In this document: positions 27,522 through 37,420 of the stretch, piece by piece
Layout of the letters: each line of letters opens with the position of its first letter
Position numbering within the stretch: the first letter of the stretch is position 1
Source: Cytophagales bacterium Alg240-R148
Lineage (GTDB): Bacteria; Bacteroidota; Bacteroidia; Cytophagales; Cyclobacteriaceae
Assembly (NCBI GenBank): GCA_900537185.1
Contig: LS999832.1
Coordinates: 193,102-257,101 of the forward strand
Direction of reading: 5' to 3'
Length of the DNA stretch: 64,000 bases
Made by a program: the position numbers and the translations under genes
Notes under the pieces: model-generated
The model's database searches: none
What the model saw: the letters and a program-made list of their open reading frames with translations, nothing else
Told to the model about the DNA's origin: nothing

Positions 27522-27529
27522 TACTTTTG
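27522..27529 (+). promoter_or_regulatory. -7 promoter element before lepA
   Basis: TACTTTTG fits TAnnTTTG and lies 45 bases before the lepA ATG. I see no clear -33 box. Confidence 0.45.
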
Positions 27530-27574
27530 CCAAACATAACACTTGTGAAGTTGTCCGTTAGGGGTAAGTAATTT

Positions 27575-29359
27575 ATGAAGAACATACGTAATTTTTGCAT
27601 CATTGCACATATCGACCATGGAAAGAGTACCTTGGCCGACAGATTATTAGAACATACCAACACTGTAGCTGGCAGGGACATGCAGAGCCAAGTGTTAGAT
27701 AGTATGGATTTGGAAAGAGAAAGAGGGATCACCATTAAGAGCCATGCCATTCAAATGGATTACGTCCTTAACGGTGAGCAATATGTCTTCAACTTAATAG
27801 ATACACCGGGGCACGTTGATTTTTCATACGAGGTATCCCGTTCGATAGCGGCTTGTGAAGGTGCCTTGTTAATTGTAGATGCTTCGCAAGGAATTGAAGC
27901 CCAAACGATTTCCAATTTGTATTTGGCCATTGACAATGACTTGGAAATCATCCCGGTATTGAACAAGATTGACCTCCCTGGTGCCATGCCAGATGAGGTG
28001 ACCGATCAAATAGTAGATTTAATAGGGTGTGATCCAGAAGAAGTAATCCATGCCAGTGCCAAAGAAGGTTTGGGTATTAAAGATATTTTAGACGCCATCG
28101 TCGAACGGGTGCCTGCACCAAAGGGAGACCCTGAAGCCCCGTTGCAAGCGATGATTTTTGACTCTGTTTTCAATTCTTACCGAGGTATAGAAGTGTATTT
28201 CAGAGTTTTCAATGGGCAAATCAACAAAGGAGATAAAGTTAAGTTCATCAACACGGGTAAAACCTATGATGCAGACGAAATTGGTATCTTGCGATTGGAA
28301 CAAGAACCTACCGAAACAGTAAAAACAGGGGATGTAGGGTATTTGATATCTGGTATAAAAGTGGCCAAAGAAGTGAAAGTGGGGGATACCATCACCCATG
28401 TAGACAGGCCATGTGATCCAATAAAAGGGTTTGAAGATGTAAAACCAATGGTGTTTGCGGGGATCTACCCTGTAGAAACCTCTGAATATGAGGAGTTAAG
28501 AGCTTCCATGGAAAAATTGCAACTCAACGATGCGGCTTTGGTTTGGGAACCTGAAACTTCGGCGGCCTTAGGCTTTGGTTTTAGGTGCGGATTTTTGGGC
28601 ATGTTGCACATGGAGATTGTACAAGAGCGCCTCGAAAGAGAATTTGACATGACCGTGATTACAACAGTGCCTTCGGTTCAGTTCCATGCAGTTCTAACAG
28701 ATGGTACTTTGTTGGAAGTAAATGCACCAGCGGATATGCCGGAGACCACGGCAACGGCACATGTGGAAGAGCCTTTTATTAAAGCCCAAATCATTTCAAA
28801 AAGCGATTATGTAGGGGCCATCATAGCCCTTTGTATGGACAAAAGAGGGGTGATTAAAAACCAGGTATACCTGACCACCGACCGAGTGGAATTGACATTC
28901 GAGCTTCCGCTAGCAGAAATTGTATTTGACTTTTTTGATAAATTGAAAACCATTTCGAGAGGGTATGCTTCCCTTGATTATGAATTGATTGGGTTCAGGC
29001 CTTCGAATTTGGTAAAACTAGATATATTGTTGAATGGAGACAAAGTAGATGCTTTGTCGGCCATTGTACACAGAGACAAAGCATACGATTGGGGCAAGCG
29101 ACTGTGCGAGAAACTCAGGGAATTGATCCCACGTCAAATGTTTGAAATTGCCATTCAGGCGGCTATTGGTAATAAGGTGATTTCCAGAGAATCGGTTAAA
29201 GCACTAAGAAAAAATGTATTGGCCAAGTGTTATGGTGGTGATATATCCAGAAAAAGAAAACTTCTTGAAAAACAAAAGAAAGGTAAAAAGCGCATGAGAC
29301 AAGTGGGGAATGTCGAAATACCGCAAGAAGCATTTATGGCAGTACTTAAATTAGATTAA
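27575..29359 (+). CDS. lepA: Translation elongation factor 4 (back-translocating GTPase)
   Basis: This 594-residue ribosomal GTPase has G1 in [16 protein letters not shown], switch 2 in [12 protein letters not shown] and G4 NKID. The EF4-specific C-terminal region ([39 protein letters not shown]) follows. Length is standard. It heads a run of same-strand genes with folD 25 bases behind. Confidence 0.97.
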   Translation: MKNIRNFCIIAHIDHGKSTLADRLLEHTNTVAGRDMQSQVLDSMDLERERGITIKSHAIQMDYVLNGEQYVFNLIDTPGHVDFSYEVSRSIAACEGALLIVDASQGIEAQTISNLYLAIDNDLEIIPVLNKIDLPGAMPDEVTDQIVDLIGCDPEEVIHASAKEGLGIKDILDAIVERVPAPKGDPEAPLQAMIFDSVFNSYRGIEVYFRVFNGQINKGDKVKFINTGKTYDADEIGILRLEQEPTETVKTGDVGYLISGIKVAKEVKVGDTITHVDRPCDPIKGFEDVKPMVFAGIYPVETSEYEELRASMEKLQLNDAALVWEPETSAALGFGFRCGFLGMLHMEIVQERLEREFDMTVITTVPSVQFHAVLTDGTLLEVNAPADMPETTATAHVEEPFIKAQIISKSDYVGAIIALCMDKRGVIKNQVYLTTDRVELTFELPLAEIVFDFFDKLKTISRGYASLDYELIGFRPSNLVKLDILLNGDKVDALSAIVHRDKAYDWGKRLCEKLRELIPRQMFEIAIQAAIGNKVISRESVKALRKNVLAKCYGGDISRKRKLLEKQKKGKKRMRQVGNVEIPQEAFMAVLKLD

Positions 29360-29384
29360 TAAATATTAAAACCCTATTCCCATT

Positions 29385-30269
29385 ATGTCACAACCAGTAA
29401 TCCTGGACGGTAAAGCCACCGCCGCTCAAATAAAAGAAGAGCTAGCCAATCAAGTAATTGATATAAAAAGTAAAGGAGGTAAAGTGCCGCATTTGGCCGC
29501 CGTTTTAGTTGGAGACGATGGAGCGTCAAGGACTTACGTAAATTCGAAAGTGAAGTCTTGTGAGAAAATTGGGTTTGACTCTTCTTTAATACAACTCGAT
29601 TCGGGTATATCTGAAGCAGATCTATTGGCGAAAGTGAAAGAACTTAACGAGGATGATTCGATTGATGGGTATATAGTACAAGTGCCCCTACCAGAGCACA
29701 TAGAGGAGCAAAAGGTCACTTTGGCCATTGACCCTAAAAAGGATGTGGATGGTTTCCATCCCGAAAACCTAGGTCGATTGGTTTTAGGACTGCCTACGTT
29801 TGTATCCGCCACTCCCAATGGAATTTTAGAATTGTTGAAACGGTACAACATCGAAACCGAAGGGAAACACTGTGTTGTAATTGGAAGGAGCCATATAGTA
29901 GGCACTCCCATGAGCATTTTGATGGGACAGAACAAGAACCCAGGAAACTGTACAGTTACTTTGGCACACAGCCGAACCAAGAATTTAAAAGAAGTGGCGG
30001 CTTCGGCTGATATTTTAATTGTGGCAGTGGGTAGGCCAAACTTTGTAACCGCTGAGATGGTGAAAGAAGGCGCAGTGGTAATTGATGTAGGCATCCATAG
30101 AATTGAAGATGCTAGCAAGAAAAATGGATTCCGTTTGATTGGAGATGTGCAATACGATGCGGTTGCAAACAAATGCAGCCACATTACACCGGTGCCTGGA
30201 GGCGTTGGTCCTATGACCATTGCAAGCCTCATGCAAAACACCTTAAAAGCGATAGAATTAAGAAAATAA
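29385..30269 (+). CDS. folD: Bifunctional methylene-tetrahydrofolate dehydrogenase/cyclohydrolase
   Basis: This 294-residue enzyme interconverts methylene-, methenyl- and formyl-tetrahydrofolate for one-carbon metabolism. Visible motifs: [20 protein letters not shown] with the catalytic lysine region, [29 protein letters not shown], the NADP-binding [13 protein letters not shown] and the C-terminal [14 protein letters not shown]. Its TAA overlaps the ATG of queE (TAATG). Confidence 0.97.
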   Translation: MSQPVILDGKATAAQIKEELANQVIDIKSKGGKVPHLAAVLVGDDGASRTYVNSKVKSCEKIGFDSSLIQLDSGISEADLLAKVKELNEDDSIDGYIVQVPLPEHIEEQKVTLAIDPKKDVDGFHPENLGRLVLGLPTFVSATPNGILELLKRYNIETEGKHCVVIGRSHIVGTPMSILMGQNKNPGNCTVTLAHSRTKNLKEVAASADILIVAVGRPNFVTAEMVKEGAVVIDVGIHRIEDASKKNGFRLIGDVQYDAVANKCSHITPVPGGVGPMTIASLMQNTLKAIELRK

Positions 30270-30901
30270 TGGAAACAGAATTGTCTGAAGATATATTAAA
30301 AGGTGAAAGGCTTCCAGTTATGGAGGCCTTTTATACTATACAAGGAGAAGGTTTTTACCAAGGCTCGGCTGCTTATTTCATTAGGTTGGCTGGTTGCGAT
30401 GTGGGCTGCCCGTGGTGTGATGTGAAAGAATCTTGGGAAACAGATGGGTATCCAGTGTTGTCGGTAGCCGAATTAGTCGAGAAAGCTGCAGCGTTTCCTG
30501 CAAAAATTGTGGTGATTACTGGAGGCGAACCAATGAAATACGATTTGGGGCCACTCACCAAGGCCTTGCAAGCAGCGGGCAAAAGAACCCATGTAGAAAC
30601 ATCTGGTGCACACGAATTAAGTGGTGTGTGGGATTGGGTGTGCTTTTCTCCTAAAAAAATGAAAGTACCGTTGCCGTCGGTAATCAATGCCGCTGACGAG
30701 TTGAAAGTGGTGGTATTTAACAAGTCAGACTACCGCTGGGCAGCGCAATTCAAACAAGTGGTGCCCGATTCTTGCCGGCTTTACTTACAGCCAGAGTGGA
30801 GCAAGGCAGATACCATTACCGCTGAAATAATAGAGTATGTAAAAGATAATCCTCAGTGGGAAATTTCGTTACAAATGCATAAGTTTATGAACATACCTTA
30901 A
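30269..30901 (+). CDS. queE: 7-carboxy-7-deazaguanine synthase
   Basis: A 210-residue radical SAM enzyme of queuosine biosynthesis; it contracts 6-carboxytetrahydropterin to the deazaguanine ring. The N-terminus has the QueE signature EAFYTIQGEGFYQGSAAYF, and the iron-sulfur cysteines lie in GCDVGCPWCDV (C-x3-C-x2-C). TGGEPM marks the SAM-binding GGE. I chose the ATG at 30269 because it overlaps the folD stop and matches the normal family start. No other queuosine genes are nearby. Confidence 0.94.
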   Translation: METELSEDILKGERLPVMEAFYTIQGEGFYQGSAAYFIRLAGCDVGCPWCDVKESWETDGYPVLSVAELVEKAAAFPAKIVVITGGEPMKYDLGPLTKALQAAGKRTHVETSGAHELSGVWDWVCFSPKKMKVPLPSVINAADELKVVVFNKSDYRWAAQFKQVVPDSCRLYLQPEWSKADTITAEIIEYVKDNPQWEISLQMHKFMNIP

Positions 30902-30907
30902 TATTAT

Positions 30908-32827
30908 ATGCGGAACATTCTTGTTGTATTGTTTTTGTTTTCTGGTTTTATTTCATTCGGACAAGGCTTTTCAACCTCTTCAAAAAAGGCCATTGACTTG
31001 TACATGCAGGCCGATAATTATTTTGTTAGAAGGCAATACAACCAGGCCAATAGTTTATTGGATCAAGCCATAAAAAAAGACAAAAACTTTGTAGAGGCCT
31101 ATATAAAAAAAGGAGTAGTTTATAAAAAACAAAGACAGTACTTAAAAGCACGTACCTCTTTAGAAAAAGCCAATGAATTGTCTCAAAAAACAAGACATTT
31201 TTACGGTTTGGACTTTGAACTAGGGGAGTTGTATGTGCTTTTGGAAGAATATGACTTGGCAGTACGTTTTTTAGAGTCTTACATTGACTCCAACTATGCC
31301 AAAGGCGATAAAAAGAAGATGGCAATACAAATGCTCCAAAACGCTTCTTTTGCAAAAGAAAATGAAAAAATGATGGCTGAGTTTAAACCCCGACCATTGA
31401 GCAGGGTGATCAACCAATTTCCTCTACAATACTTCCCAATAGTGACCATCGACAACCAAAGTATTATATACACCCGGCGCATGGGCCATAGGTCGGAGCA
31501 CGATGAAGACTTGGTTGTTGCTACTAAAAACGAATCTGGAGAATGGCAACAGCCCGTTTCTTTTTCAGATGATATCAACTCTAAAATAAACGAAGGAACC
31601 TGTACACTATCAGCCGATGGAAGGCTGATTATTTTTACGAGTTGCTTTGGAAGGAAGGGTTTTGGTAGCTGTGATTTGTTTTTTAGTGTAAAACATGGTG
31701 ATAGATGGTCTAAACCACGGAATATGGGTGCCAATATTAATTCTCGCCATTGGGAGTCACAACCTTCTTTATCGGCGGATGGGAATACTTTGTATTATAT
31801 TTCGGACAGACCTGGTGGATTGGGCAAAACCGACATATGGGTGGCTACAAAAGATCTTGATGGCGTTTGGAGCAAACCTAAAAACATGGGGGCTTCCATT
31901 AATTCAGCCAAAAGGGAATACTCTCCATTTATCCATGCCAACAACTCCATATTGTATTTTGCTTCCAATGGGCAGCCTGGTTTTGGAGGGTTTGATATTT
32001 ATTATTCAAAAAAGGAGGGGGATGCATGGGGCAAACCAACCAATATGGGAAGCCCTCTGAATACCGGACAGGACCAACTCTCGTTGTTTATTACAGGGGA
32101 CGGAGAAAAAGGGTATTATTCTCATGAAGCCATGGGCACAACAGGAGCCACACAAAGTTTGATCTACGAGTTTGATATTCCGGAACAAATGAAAGTGGGC
32201 TTTAAGGTGAATTATGTACGAGGCATTGTAAAAGATGAAAAGACAAAAGAACCTTTAGGAGCACAAGTGGTTTTGTACAATGTAGATAAAAATGAAGCCA
32301 TAGCCCGGGTAGCAAGTGATTCCATTACCGGGGAATACCTAATGGTACTGCCAGAAGGAGCCAATTATGCCCTGTACACCAATGCGGTGGGGTACCTTTT
32401 TAATAGTTCTAATTTTAACTACAAAGCTTCGGCGCAGCTCGATCCTGTGTACCTAGATGTTTTATTGGGCAAGGCAGAAAAAGGGGTGAGCATTGTACTC
32501 AACAATATATTTTTTGACCACGATCAGTTCGATCTTAAAGAGGCGTCCAAAACAGAGTTGGATAAAATTGTAGATTTTTTATCGCAAAATGCCGGTTTAA
32601 AAGTCGAAATTATAGGCCATACCGATAGTGTAGGGGATCCGGCGTACAACAAGCGTTTGTCTCAAAAACGGGCCCAGGCTGTGGTAGATCATTTAATAAA
32701 AAACGGTATCTCCAAAAATCGCTTGAGAAGCAAGGGCATGGGCTCTGACCAACCTATTGAAGACAATAGTACCGAATTGGGCAGGAGTAAAAACCGACGC
32801 ATAGAGTTCAGTATCCAAGATTTTTAA
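30908..32827 (+). CDS. TPR-propeller-OmpA envelope protein (PorE-like)
   Basis: This 639-residue exported protein has a signal peptide (MRNILVVLFLFSGFISFGQG). It then has TPR helices (about 25-145), PD40/WD40-type beta-propeller strands (about 165-430, repeated W-x-K-P-x-N-M-G-x-x-I-N-S), a carboxypeptidase-regulatory-like beta domain (about 435-520) and an OmpA C-terminal peptidoglycan-binding domain (about 530-639, with IIGHTDSVGDPAYNKRLSQ). This order is the one described for PorE, a T9SS component. Unlike a lipoprotein it shows no lipobox cysteine. It may anchor the secretion machinery or a gliding complex to peptidoglycan; PorE orthology is inference. Confidence 0.85.
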   Translation: MRNILVVLFLFSGFISFGQGFSTSSKKAIDLYMQADNYFVRRQYNQANSLLDQAIKKDKNFVEAYIKKGVVYKKQRQYLKARTSLEKANELSQKTRHFYGLDFELGELYVLLEEYDLAVRFLESYIDSNYAKGDKKKMAIQMLQNASFAKENEKMMAEFKPRPLSRVINQFPLQYFPIVTIDNQSIIYTRRMGHRSEHDEDLVVATKNESGEWQQPVSFSDDINSKINEGTCTLSADGRLIIFTSCFGRKGFGSCDLFFSVKHGDRWSKPRNMGANINSRHWESQPSLSADGNTLYYISDRPGGLGKTDIWVATKDLDGVWSKPKNMGASINSAKREYSPFIHANNSILYFASNGQPGFGGFDIYYSKKEGDAWGKPTNMGSPLNTGQDQLSLFITGDGEKGYYSHEAMGTTGATQSLIYEFDIPEQMKVGFKVNYVRGIVKDEKTKEPLGAQVVLYNVDKNEAIARVASDSITGEYLMVLPEGANYALYTNAVGYLFNSSNFNYKASAQLDPVYLDVLLGKAEKGVSIVLNNIFFDHDQFDLKEASKTELDKIVDFLSQNAGLKVEIIGHTDSVGDPAYNKRLSQKRAQAVVDHLIKNGISKNRLRSKGMGSDQPIEDNSTELGRSKNRRIEFSIQDF

Positions 32828-32897
32828 TATTTCATTATTTTATTTTCAAATTGATTGTATATTTAGGTAAACTGAAATATCAATTAATAGATAAAGA

Positions 32898-35156
32898 ATG
32901 AAACTAAGAAGCAAACTATTAATAGCCTTACTCGCAGTGAGTGTTGTAATTTATGTAATGACAATTGGCTATTTTTCCTATAGTTTGAGAAAACATTCGA
33001 TCCAAGAGGCAAAGTCTTTAGCAGATACTTATGCAGAGCAAAAAGCAAATGAAGTTAAGTCTCGATTGAATGAGGATATGGGTATTGCACGTTCTATGGC
33101 GCAATCGTTAAAAAATATTCAAAAAATTCCATACGAGATTAGAGGCCGTGTTGAAAGTGAGGTTTTGGGAGAAGTATTAAAAGGCAATCCACAATACGAC
33201 GGAACTTGGTTGAGTTGGGAGTTAAGTACAGTAGATTCTTTATGGACATTGCCTTATGGCCGAAAGAGGATTACCTATTTTAAAGAAGGGGGAAACCTAG
33301 TTCAAGATATTGACACATTAGATACCGCTGGGGATAACATCAACGGTATTTATTATAGAATAAAAATAAGTAAAAAAGAAGAACTAACAGAACCCTACCC
33401 ATATGAAGGTTATAAAGATTCGACTTTAACCATTCTCGGATCCTCCGTTTGTATTCCTATTGTGAATAATGGACATTTTTTGGGTTTAATAGGATCAGAC
33501 TTCTCACTTTCGTCATTTTCGAGTATTACGGAAATATCGGATTTTGAAAATAGTTATGCTTTCTTAACTTCCAATAATGGGGCTTTGGTAGCGCACCCCA
33601 ATCAAGGTTTTATTAACAGAAAATTGGATGAGCTTAAACTTACGGACGACGAAAATTTGAAGTTATTAAAGAATGTTAGAGAAGGCAGAGGTTTTTCATT
33701 TGAAGGTTATGATTCCGCTACAACAGAGAAGTTATACGTGTCTATAAAACCTATAGAAATTGGACGTTCTGAACTGCCATGGGCAATTGGAATGGTAGTC
33801 CCTTACAAAGAAATAACCAAGGCTTTTGACGAGATATTAACCATTACAATTGCATTGGGAATTATTGGCTTAGCGGTGTTGGTGTTTATCTTGTGGCGCG
33901 TAGTGGGCAATGTTACCTTTGCTTTGAACAATGTGAACCATGAGTTGGAAAAATTGGCTTCTGGTGAAGTGGATAATAAATCGGAAATAGTAATTGGGAA
34001 AGAGGAGGAATTGGCCGCTATTTCTAATCTGGTGATCCGCCTAAGATCTGAATTACAAAAAAAGGCAGATTTTTCAGAAAAAATTGGAAGTGGGGAGTTA
34101 GAAACCTCATTTGAACTTTCCAGTGAAAAAGACCATTTGGGTAAATCCTTGCTTTCCATGCGCGACAGCCTTAAAAAGTCGAATAACGATGACCAAATTA
34201 GGAGGTGGAACAACGAGGGGGTTGCCAATTTTGGAGAGTTATTAAGGGACAACACCGACGATATGAAAGAGTGGGGTGCCAACCTCATTTCGGAAATGGT
34301 AAAGTATTTAAAAGCGAACCAAGGCGGGTTATACATCATTAACGACGACAACCAAGACGACAAGTTCTTAGAACTTATGGGGAGTTATGCCTACGACAGA
34401 CGGAAGTTTATTAACAAAAGGTTGGAGTTGGAAGAAGGTGTTATTGGCCATGCAATATTGGAGAAAAAAGAAATATACCTTGAAGAGATCCCGCAAGAGT
34501 TTGTGGACATTACTTCTGGACTGGGAAAAGCCACACCAACTTGTTTGATTGTGGTGCCAATGATATCGAATGATGAGGTTTATGGCGCATTTGAATTGGC
34601 TTCTTTTAATAAGTTAGAACCCCATGAGATTAGTTTTTTAATGCGCTTAGGAGAAAGCATTGGATCACATGTGAGCAGTATAAAAATTAACCAGCGAACA
34701 AAGTTTTTATTAGAGGAGACACAAACCAACGCCGAGGAAATGAAGGCCCAAGAAGAAGAAATGCGGCAGAATATGGAAGAGTTGCAGGCAACACAAGAAG
34801 AAATGGGCAGGAAAACCAACGAGTCGGAACAAATCATGGATGACTTAAAAATAGCCACTACTAATTTGGTAGCTATTTTGGATGGAATGGCCGATGGCGT
34901 AGTGGTATTCGATAAAAAAGGTAAAATTGAAGATGTCAACAAAAAATTTGAAGCACTTTACAACAACAGTAAAAATAAAATAGAAGGTAAAAATGTGTTT
35001 GATATTTTTAACGATGGGCTAGGCAATGTTCCATTAAATGAAAAGGTATCACTTTCTATGGAAGCCCACAATTTAGGGCAAAAGGTGGTGCATGTAATCA
35101 AAACTAGTATATTGAAAGCGAGTGGAGAAAAGTATATGTTGACCATATCTGAATAA
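32898..35156 (+). CDS. Cache-HAMP-GAF-PAS sensor without an output domain
   Basis: A 752-residue membrane sensor. It has a first membrane helix (7-27), a large extracytoplasmic dCache-like domain (about 40-295), a second helix (about 305-328), a HAMP-like linker, a GAF domain (about 440-600) and a coiled coil (MKAQEEEMRQNMEELQATQE). A PAS domain ends it (from about 650). The protein stops right after the PAS domain (MLTISE). There is no HisKA, HATPase, GGDEF or methyl-accepting signalling hairpin, and no frame continues beyond. It may signal through a partner. The next gene starts one base after its stop. Confidence 0.85.
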   Translation: MKLRSKLLIALLAVSVVIYVMTIGYFSYSLRKHSIQEAKSLADTYAEQKANEVKSRLNEDMGIARSMAQSLKNIQKIPYEIRGRVESEVLGEVLKGNPQYDGTWLSWELSTVDSLWTLPYGRKRITYFKEGGNLVQDIDTLDTAGDNINGIYYRIKISKKEELTEPYPYEGYKDSTLTILGSSVCIPIVNNGHFLGLIGSDFSLSSFSSITEISDFENSYAFLTSNNGALVAHPNQGFINRKLDELKLTDDENLKLLKNVREGRGFSFEGYDSATTEKLYVSIKPIEIGRSELPWAIGMVVPYKEITKAFDEILTITIALGIIGLAVLVFILWRVVGNVTFALNNVNHELEKLASGEVDNKSEIVIGKEEELAAISNLVIRLRSELQKKADFSEKIGSGELETSFELSSEKDHLGKSLLSMRDSLKKSNNDDQIRRWNNEGVANFGELLRDNTDDMKEWGANLISEMVKYLKANQGGLYIINDDNQDDKFLELMGSYAYDRRKFINKRLELEEGVIGHAILEKKEIYLEEIPQEFVDITSGLGKATPTCLIVVPMISNDEVYGAFELASFNKLEPHEISFLMRLGESIGSHVSSIKINQRTKFLLEETQTNAEEMKAQEEEMRQNMEELQATQEEMGRKTNESEQIMDDLKIATTNLVAILDGMADGVVVFDKKGKIEDVNKKFEALYNNSKNKIEGKNVFDIFNDGLGNVPLNEKVSLSMEAHNLGQKVVHVIKTSILKASGEKYMLTISE

Positions 35157-35157
35157 T

Positions 35158-36186
35158 ATGAGAAATTTTAAACTGGCTACTGCCCTTTTGTTTTTATTAG
35201 GGTGCCTTCCTTTTTTTGTTGAAGCACAACACTTTTTTCAAGATACCACTACCATCGAAATTACAATTCGTTCGGATTTTAAAAAATTTCGGAAAGAAAA
35301 GTACAAAGGTGAAAATCAAAAGGCCCAACTTATCTACGTCAACGAAAAGGGGGACTCTACTACCAAGGATATAAAAATTGAAGCACGAGGAAACTTTAGA
35401 AAATCGTATTGTTATTACCCACCTATTAAATTGAATTTTAAAAAAGCTGACTTCAAAGATCCCGAGGTGGATCGAATCAAAAAAGTGAAGCTCGTAGGCG
35501 CCTGTAAAAATGGAAAATCCTTTCAGCAGTATGTTTTTAAGGAGTATTTGGCTTATAAAATGCTGAACATGCTTACCGATAAAAGTTTTGGTGTTAGAAT
35601 GATGAAGATCAATTATGTGGATACCAATCCCAAAACTAAAAAACCGAACCATACCGAATATGCCTTTATGATTGAAGACGACAAATGGGTGGCAGAAAGA
35701 AATGATTGTATTAAAATAGAAGTGAAAAATGTCCATCCGTTGCGAACCAATAAAGAACAATCGAACATTATTGCAGTTTTTAATTATATGATTGGCAATA
35801 CGGATTGGTCCATACCAGGTTTACATAATGTGAAATTGATCAAGTCCAATGACTTCTCGGTAATGGAGCCTTACGTGGTGCCCTATGACTTTGATTATAC
35901 AGGCCTAGTTAATACACCCTATGCTATTCCACATCAAGATTTGGGCATTGAGTCGGTACGGGAGCGCCTGTTTCGAGGTTTCTGTTATGAAGAGGAGGAG
36001 TTTGTAAAAACGTTCGAAGTTTTTGCAAAGAATAAACAAAATATTCTCTCCCTAATTGAAGGATACAACCGCCTGCAAAAAAGCCACAAACGTGAAATGA
36101 TAGATTATATCGATTCTTTTTATGCAATAATAGAAGAACCTTCGCTTTATCGGCAAAGGATTGTTAAAGCTTGTCGGACGAATTAG
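35158..36186 (+). CDS. Secreted CotH-like (atypical kinase fold) protein
   Basis: It has 342 residues with a signal peptide ending about VEAQ. The conserved core resembles CotH: IKIEARGNFRKS with Arg77-Gly78-Asn79, a KLVGACKNGKSFQQYVFKEY helix, GNTDWS with Asp216 at the place of the catalytic aspartate, and VVPYDFDYTG with Asp244-Phe245-Asp246 where CotH has its metal-binding D-x-D. No other family fits this set. CotH enzymes phosphorylate exported proteins; activity here is inference. It is coupled to the upstream sensor and ends tail to tail with the glycosyltransferase gene, with 23 bases of overlap. Confidence 0.6.
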   Translation: MRNFKLATALLFLLGCLPFFVEAQHFFQDTTTIEITIRSDFKKFRKEKYKGENQKAQLIYVNEKGDSTTKDIKIEARGNFRKSYCYYPPIKLNFKKADFKDPEVDRIKKVKLVGACKNGKSFQQYVFKEYLAYKMLNMLTDKSFGVRMMKINYVDTNPKTKKPNHTEYAFMIEDDKWVAERNDCIKIEVKNVHPLRTNKEQSNIIAVFNYMIGNTDWSIPGLHNVKLIKSNDFSVMEPYVVPYDFDYTGLVNTPYAIPHQDLGIESVRERLFRGFCYEEEEFVKTFEVFAKNKQNILSLIEGYNRLQKSHKREMIDYIDSFYAIIEEPSLYRQRIVKACRTN

Positions 36187-37420
36187 ATTTGTCTTGACTT
36201 CTCAATAATTCTAGCGCTTCTTTTTTACTGAGCTTTTTAACAAAGTGAAAATGCTCTTCCAAAAGTGTGGAGGTAGCAGATAGGATTTCTACATTTGGAT
36301 ACGCATTATCTTTACAATAATGTACAAACTTAAGTACTTTAAAACAGTCTAAATACCTGTAAAAAGAAGCCAGAAAGGTTTCCGGTGATTTTGTGTTTTT
36401 ATTAATTTCTTCCACTTTTTCCAAAATACCATCTTGTAGAAAGAATTTTTGAATGCTTCTTGGCATTTTTTCTATCCATTTTGTGGCTGCATCACATTTG
36501 TACAGGTTGGGGACTATTTGAATAAATGATTTTAGGTCTCGAAATATTTGGAAATGGTAGGTGTCCAAAGTTTTGTTTTCAAGCCAAGTGCCAATGGCTC
36601 TTCCAGTACCAAATGGCACTCGGTCCGATACGCGTGGGGAGGGATAAATACAGGTGTTTTTTAATTCAGAATAATGTCCTAAAAGAATCATCTTGTTAAT
36701 GAAGTAAAAATCTTCCCCCGCCTTTCTTTTGTTCATTCCCCCTTGTTTTTGGTAGGCTTTGCTCTTGGCTGCCATCGAGGAGCCTATGGCTTGGTGGGCT
36801 GCGGGGTAAGCACAAAACCTTAAGGCATTAACATAATACCTTAAAAATAACTCGTAATCTATTATGCCGTTATAAACATCATCCGGTTCAGGCCCTTGTA
36901 ACGGGTGCTCAAAATGGATGGTACAAGCAGGGGATTTGGGGTGTAAATCGAAATGTTGTTTTAATGCAACGAAATAGTTTTTGGAGCAAGTGCTGTCCGC
37001 ATCAAAACAGGCCAAAATTCCATCTTTGTTCCAGTACTCAAACCGATGCACGGCTTCGTCCATGGCAATTTTTCGGGCCAGGCCAACTCCTGCATGTTTT
37101 TTTGGCAATGGTTCGGGTTCAATTAAGTGAAAACGCAACCAGTTTGGCAATGCAGTTGCTACAAATTTTTGAAACTGTTCGACACTGCGCTGGTTGCAAT
37201 CTATTACTTCTTGTTCAGCAATTTCAGACCTGTTGAGGCAGATGATTACTTCTACAGAAAAGCCGGGTGCAGTGCATTCGGCTAAAGATTGAAGAGCAGG
37301 GATTAAATCAGGTTCCTTGAAACATGGTAGGCACACAATTATTTCTACATCTTCCGCTGGTAAGGTGTCAATATAGCGCGTAGGATGCCCGTATCGGGAT
37401 AGGTAAAGGTTGTTGGTCAC
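36164..37420 (-). CDS. Family 2 glycosyltransferase
   Basis: This 418-residue GT-A-fold enzyme has the nucleotide-sugar binding start EIIVCLPCFKEPDLIPAL, the acidic metal site ACFDADS and the downstream GEDFYF motif for the base. It has no membrane segment. No ATG is available; GTG at 37420 gives a GTGA overlap with the pdxH stop and is preferred, while GTG at 37444 would overlap pdxH by 28 bases. The acceptor is not known. It is probably translated together with pdxH. Confidence 0.8.
   Translation of the reverse strand: MTNNLYLSRYGHPTRYIDTLPAEDVEIIVCLPCFKEPDLIPALQSLAECTAPGFSVEVIICLNRSEIAEQEVIDCNQRSVEQFQKFVATALPNWLRFHLIEPEPLPKKHAGVGLARKIAMDEAVHRFEYWNKDGILACFDADSTCSKNYFVALKQHFDLHPKSPACTIHFEHPLQGPEPDDVYNGIIDYELFLRYYVNALRFCAYPAAHQAIGSSMAAKSKAYQKQGGMNKRKAGEDFYFINKMILLGHYSELKNTCIYPSPRVSDRVPFGTGRAIGTWLENKTLDTYHFQIFRDLKSFIQIVPNLYKCDAATKWIEKMPRSIQKFFLQDGILEKVEEINKNTKSPETFLASFYRYLDCFKVLKFVHYCKDNAYPNVEILSATSTLLEEHFHFVKKLSKKEALELLRSQDKSNSSDKL

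Noticed and set aside
29534-30241. 235-codon minus-strand frame opposite folD
   Set aside because: Antisense shadow; folD on the plus strand is complete and canonical.
35100-35160. Truncation of the Cache-GAF-PAS sensor by a frameshift that removed a kinase domain
   Set aside because: No HisKA or HATPase motifs occur in any frame downstream; the next gene with its own signal peptide starts at once.
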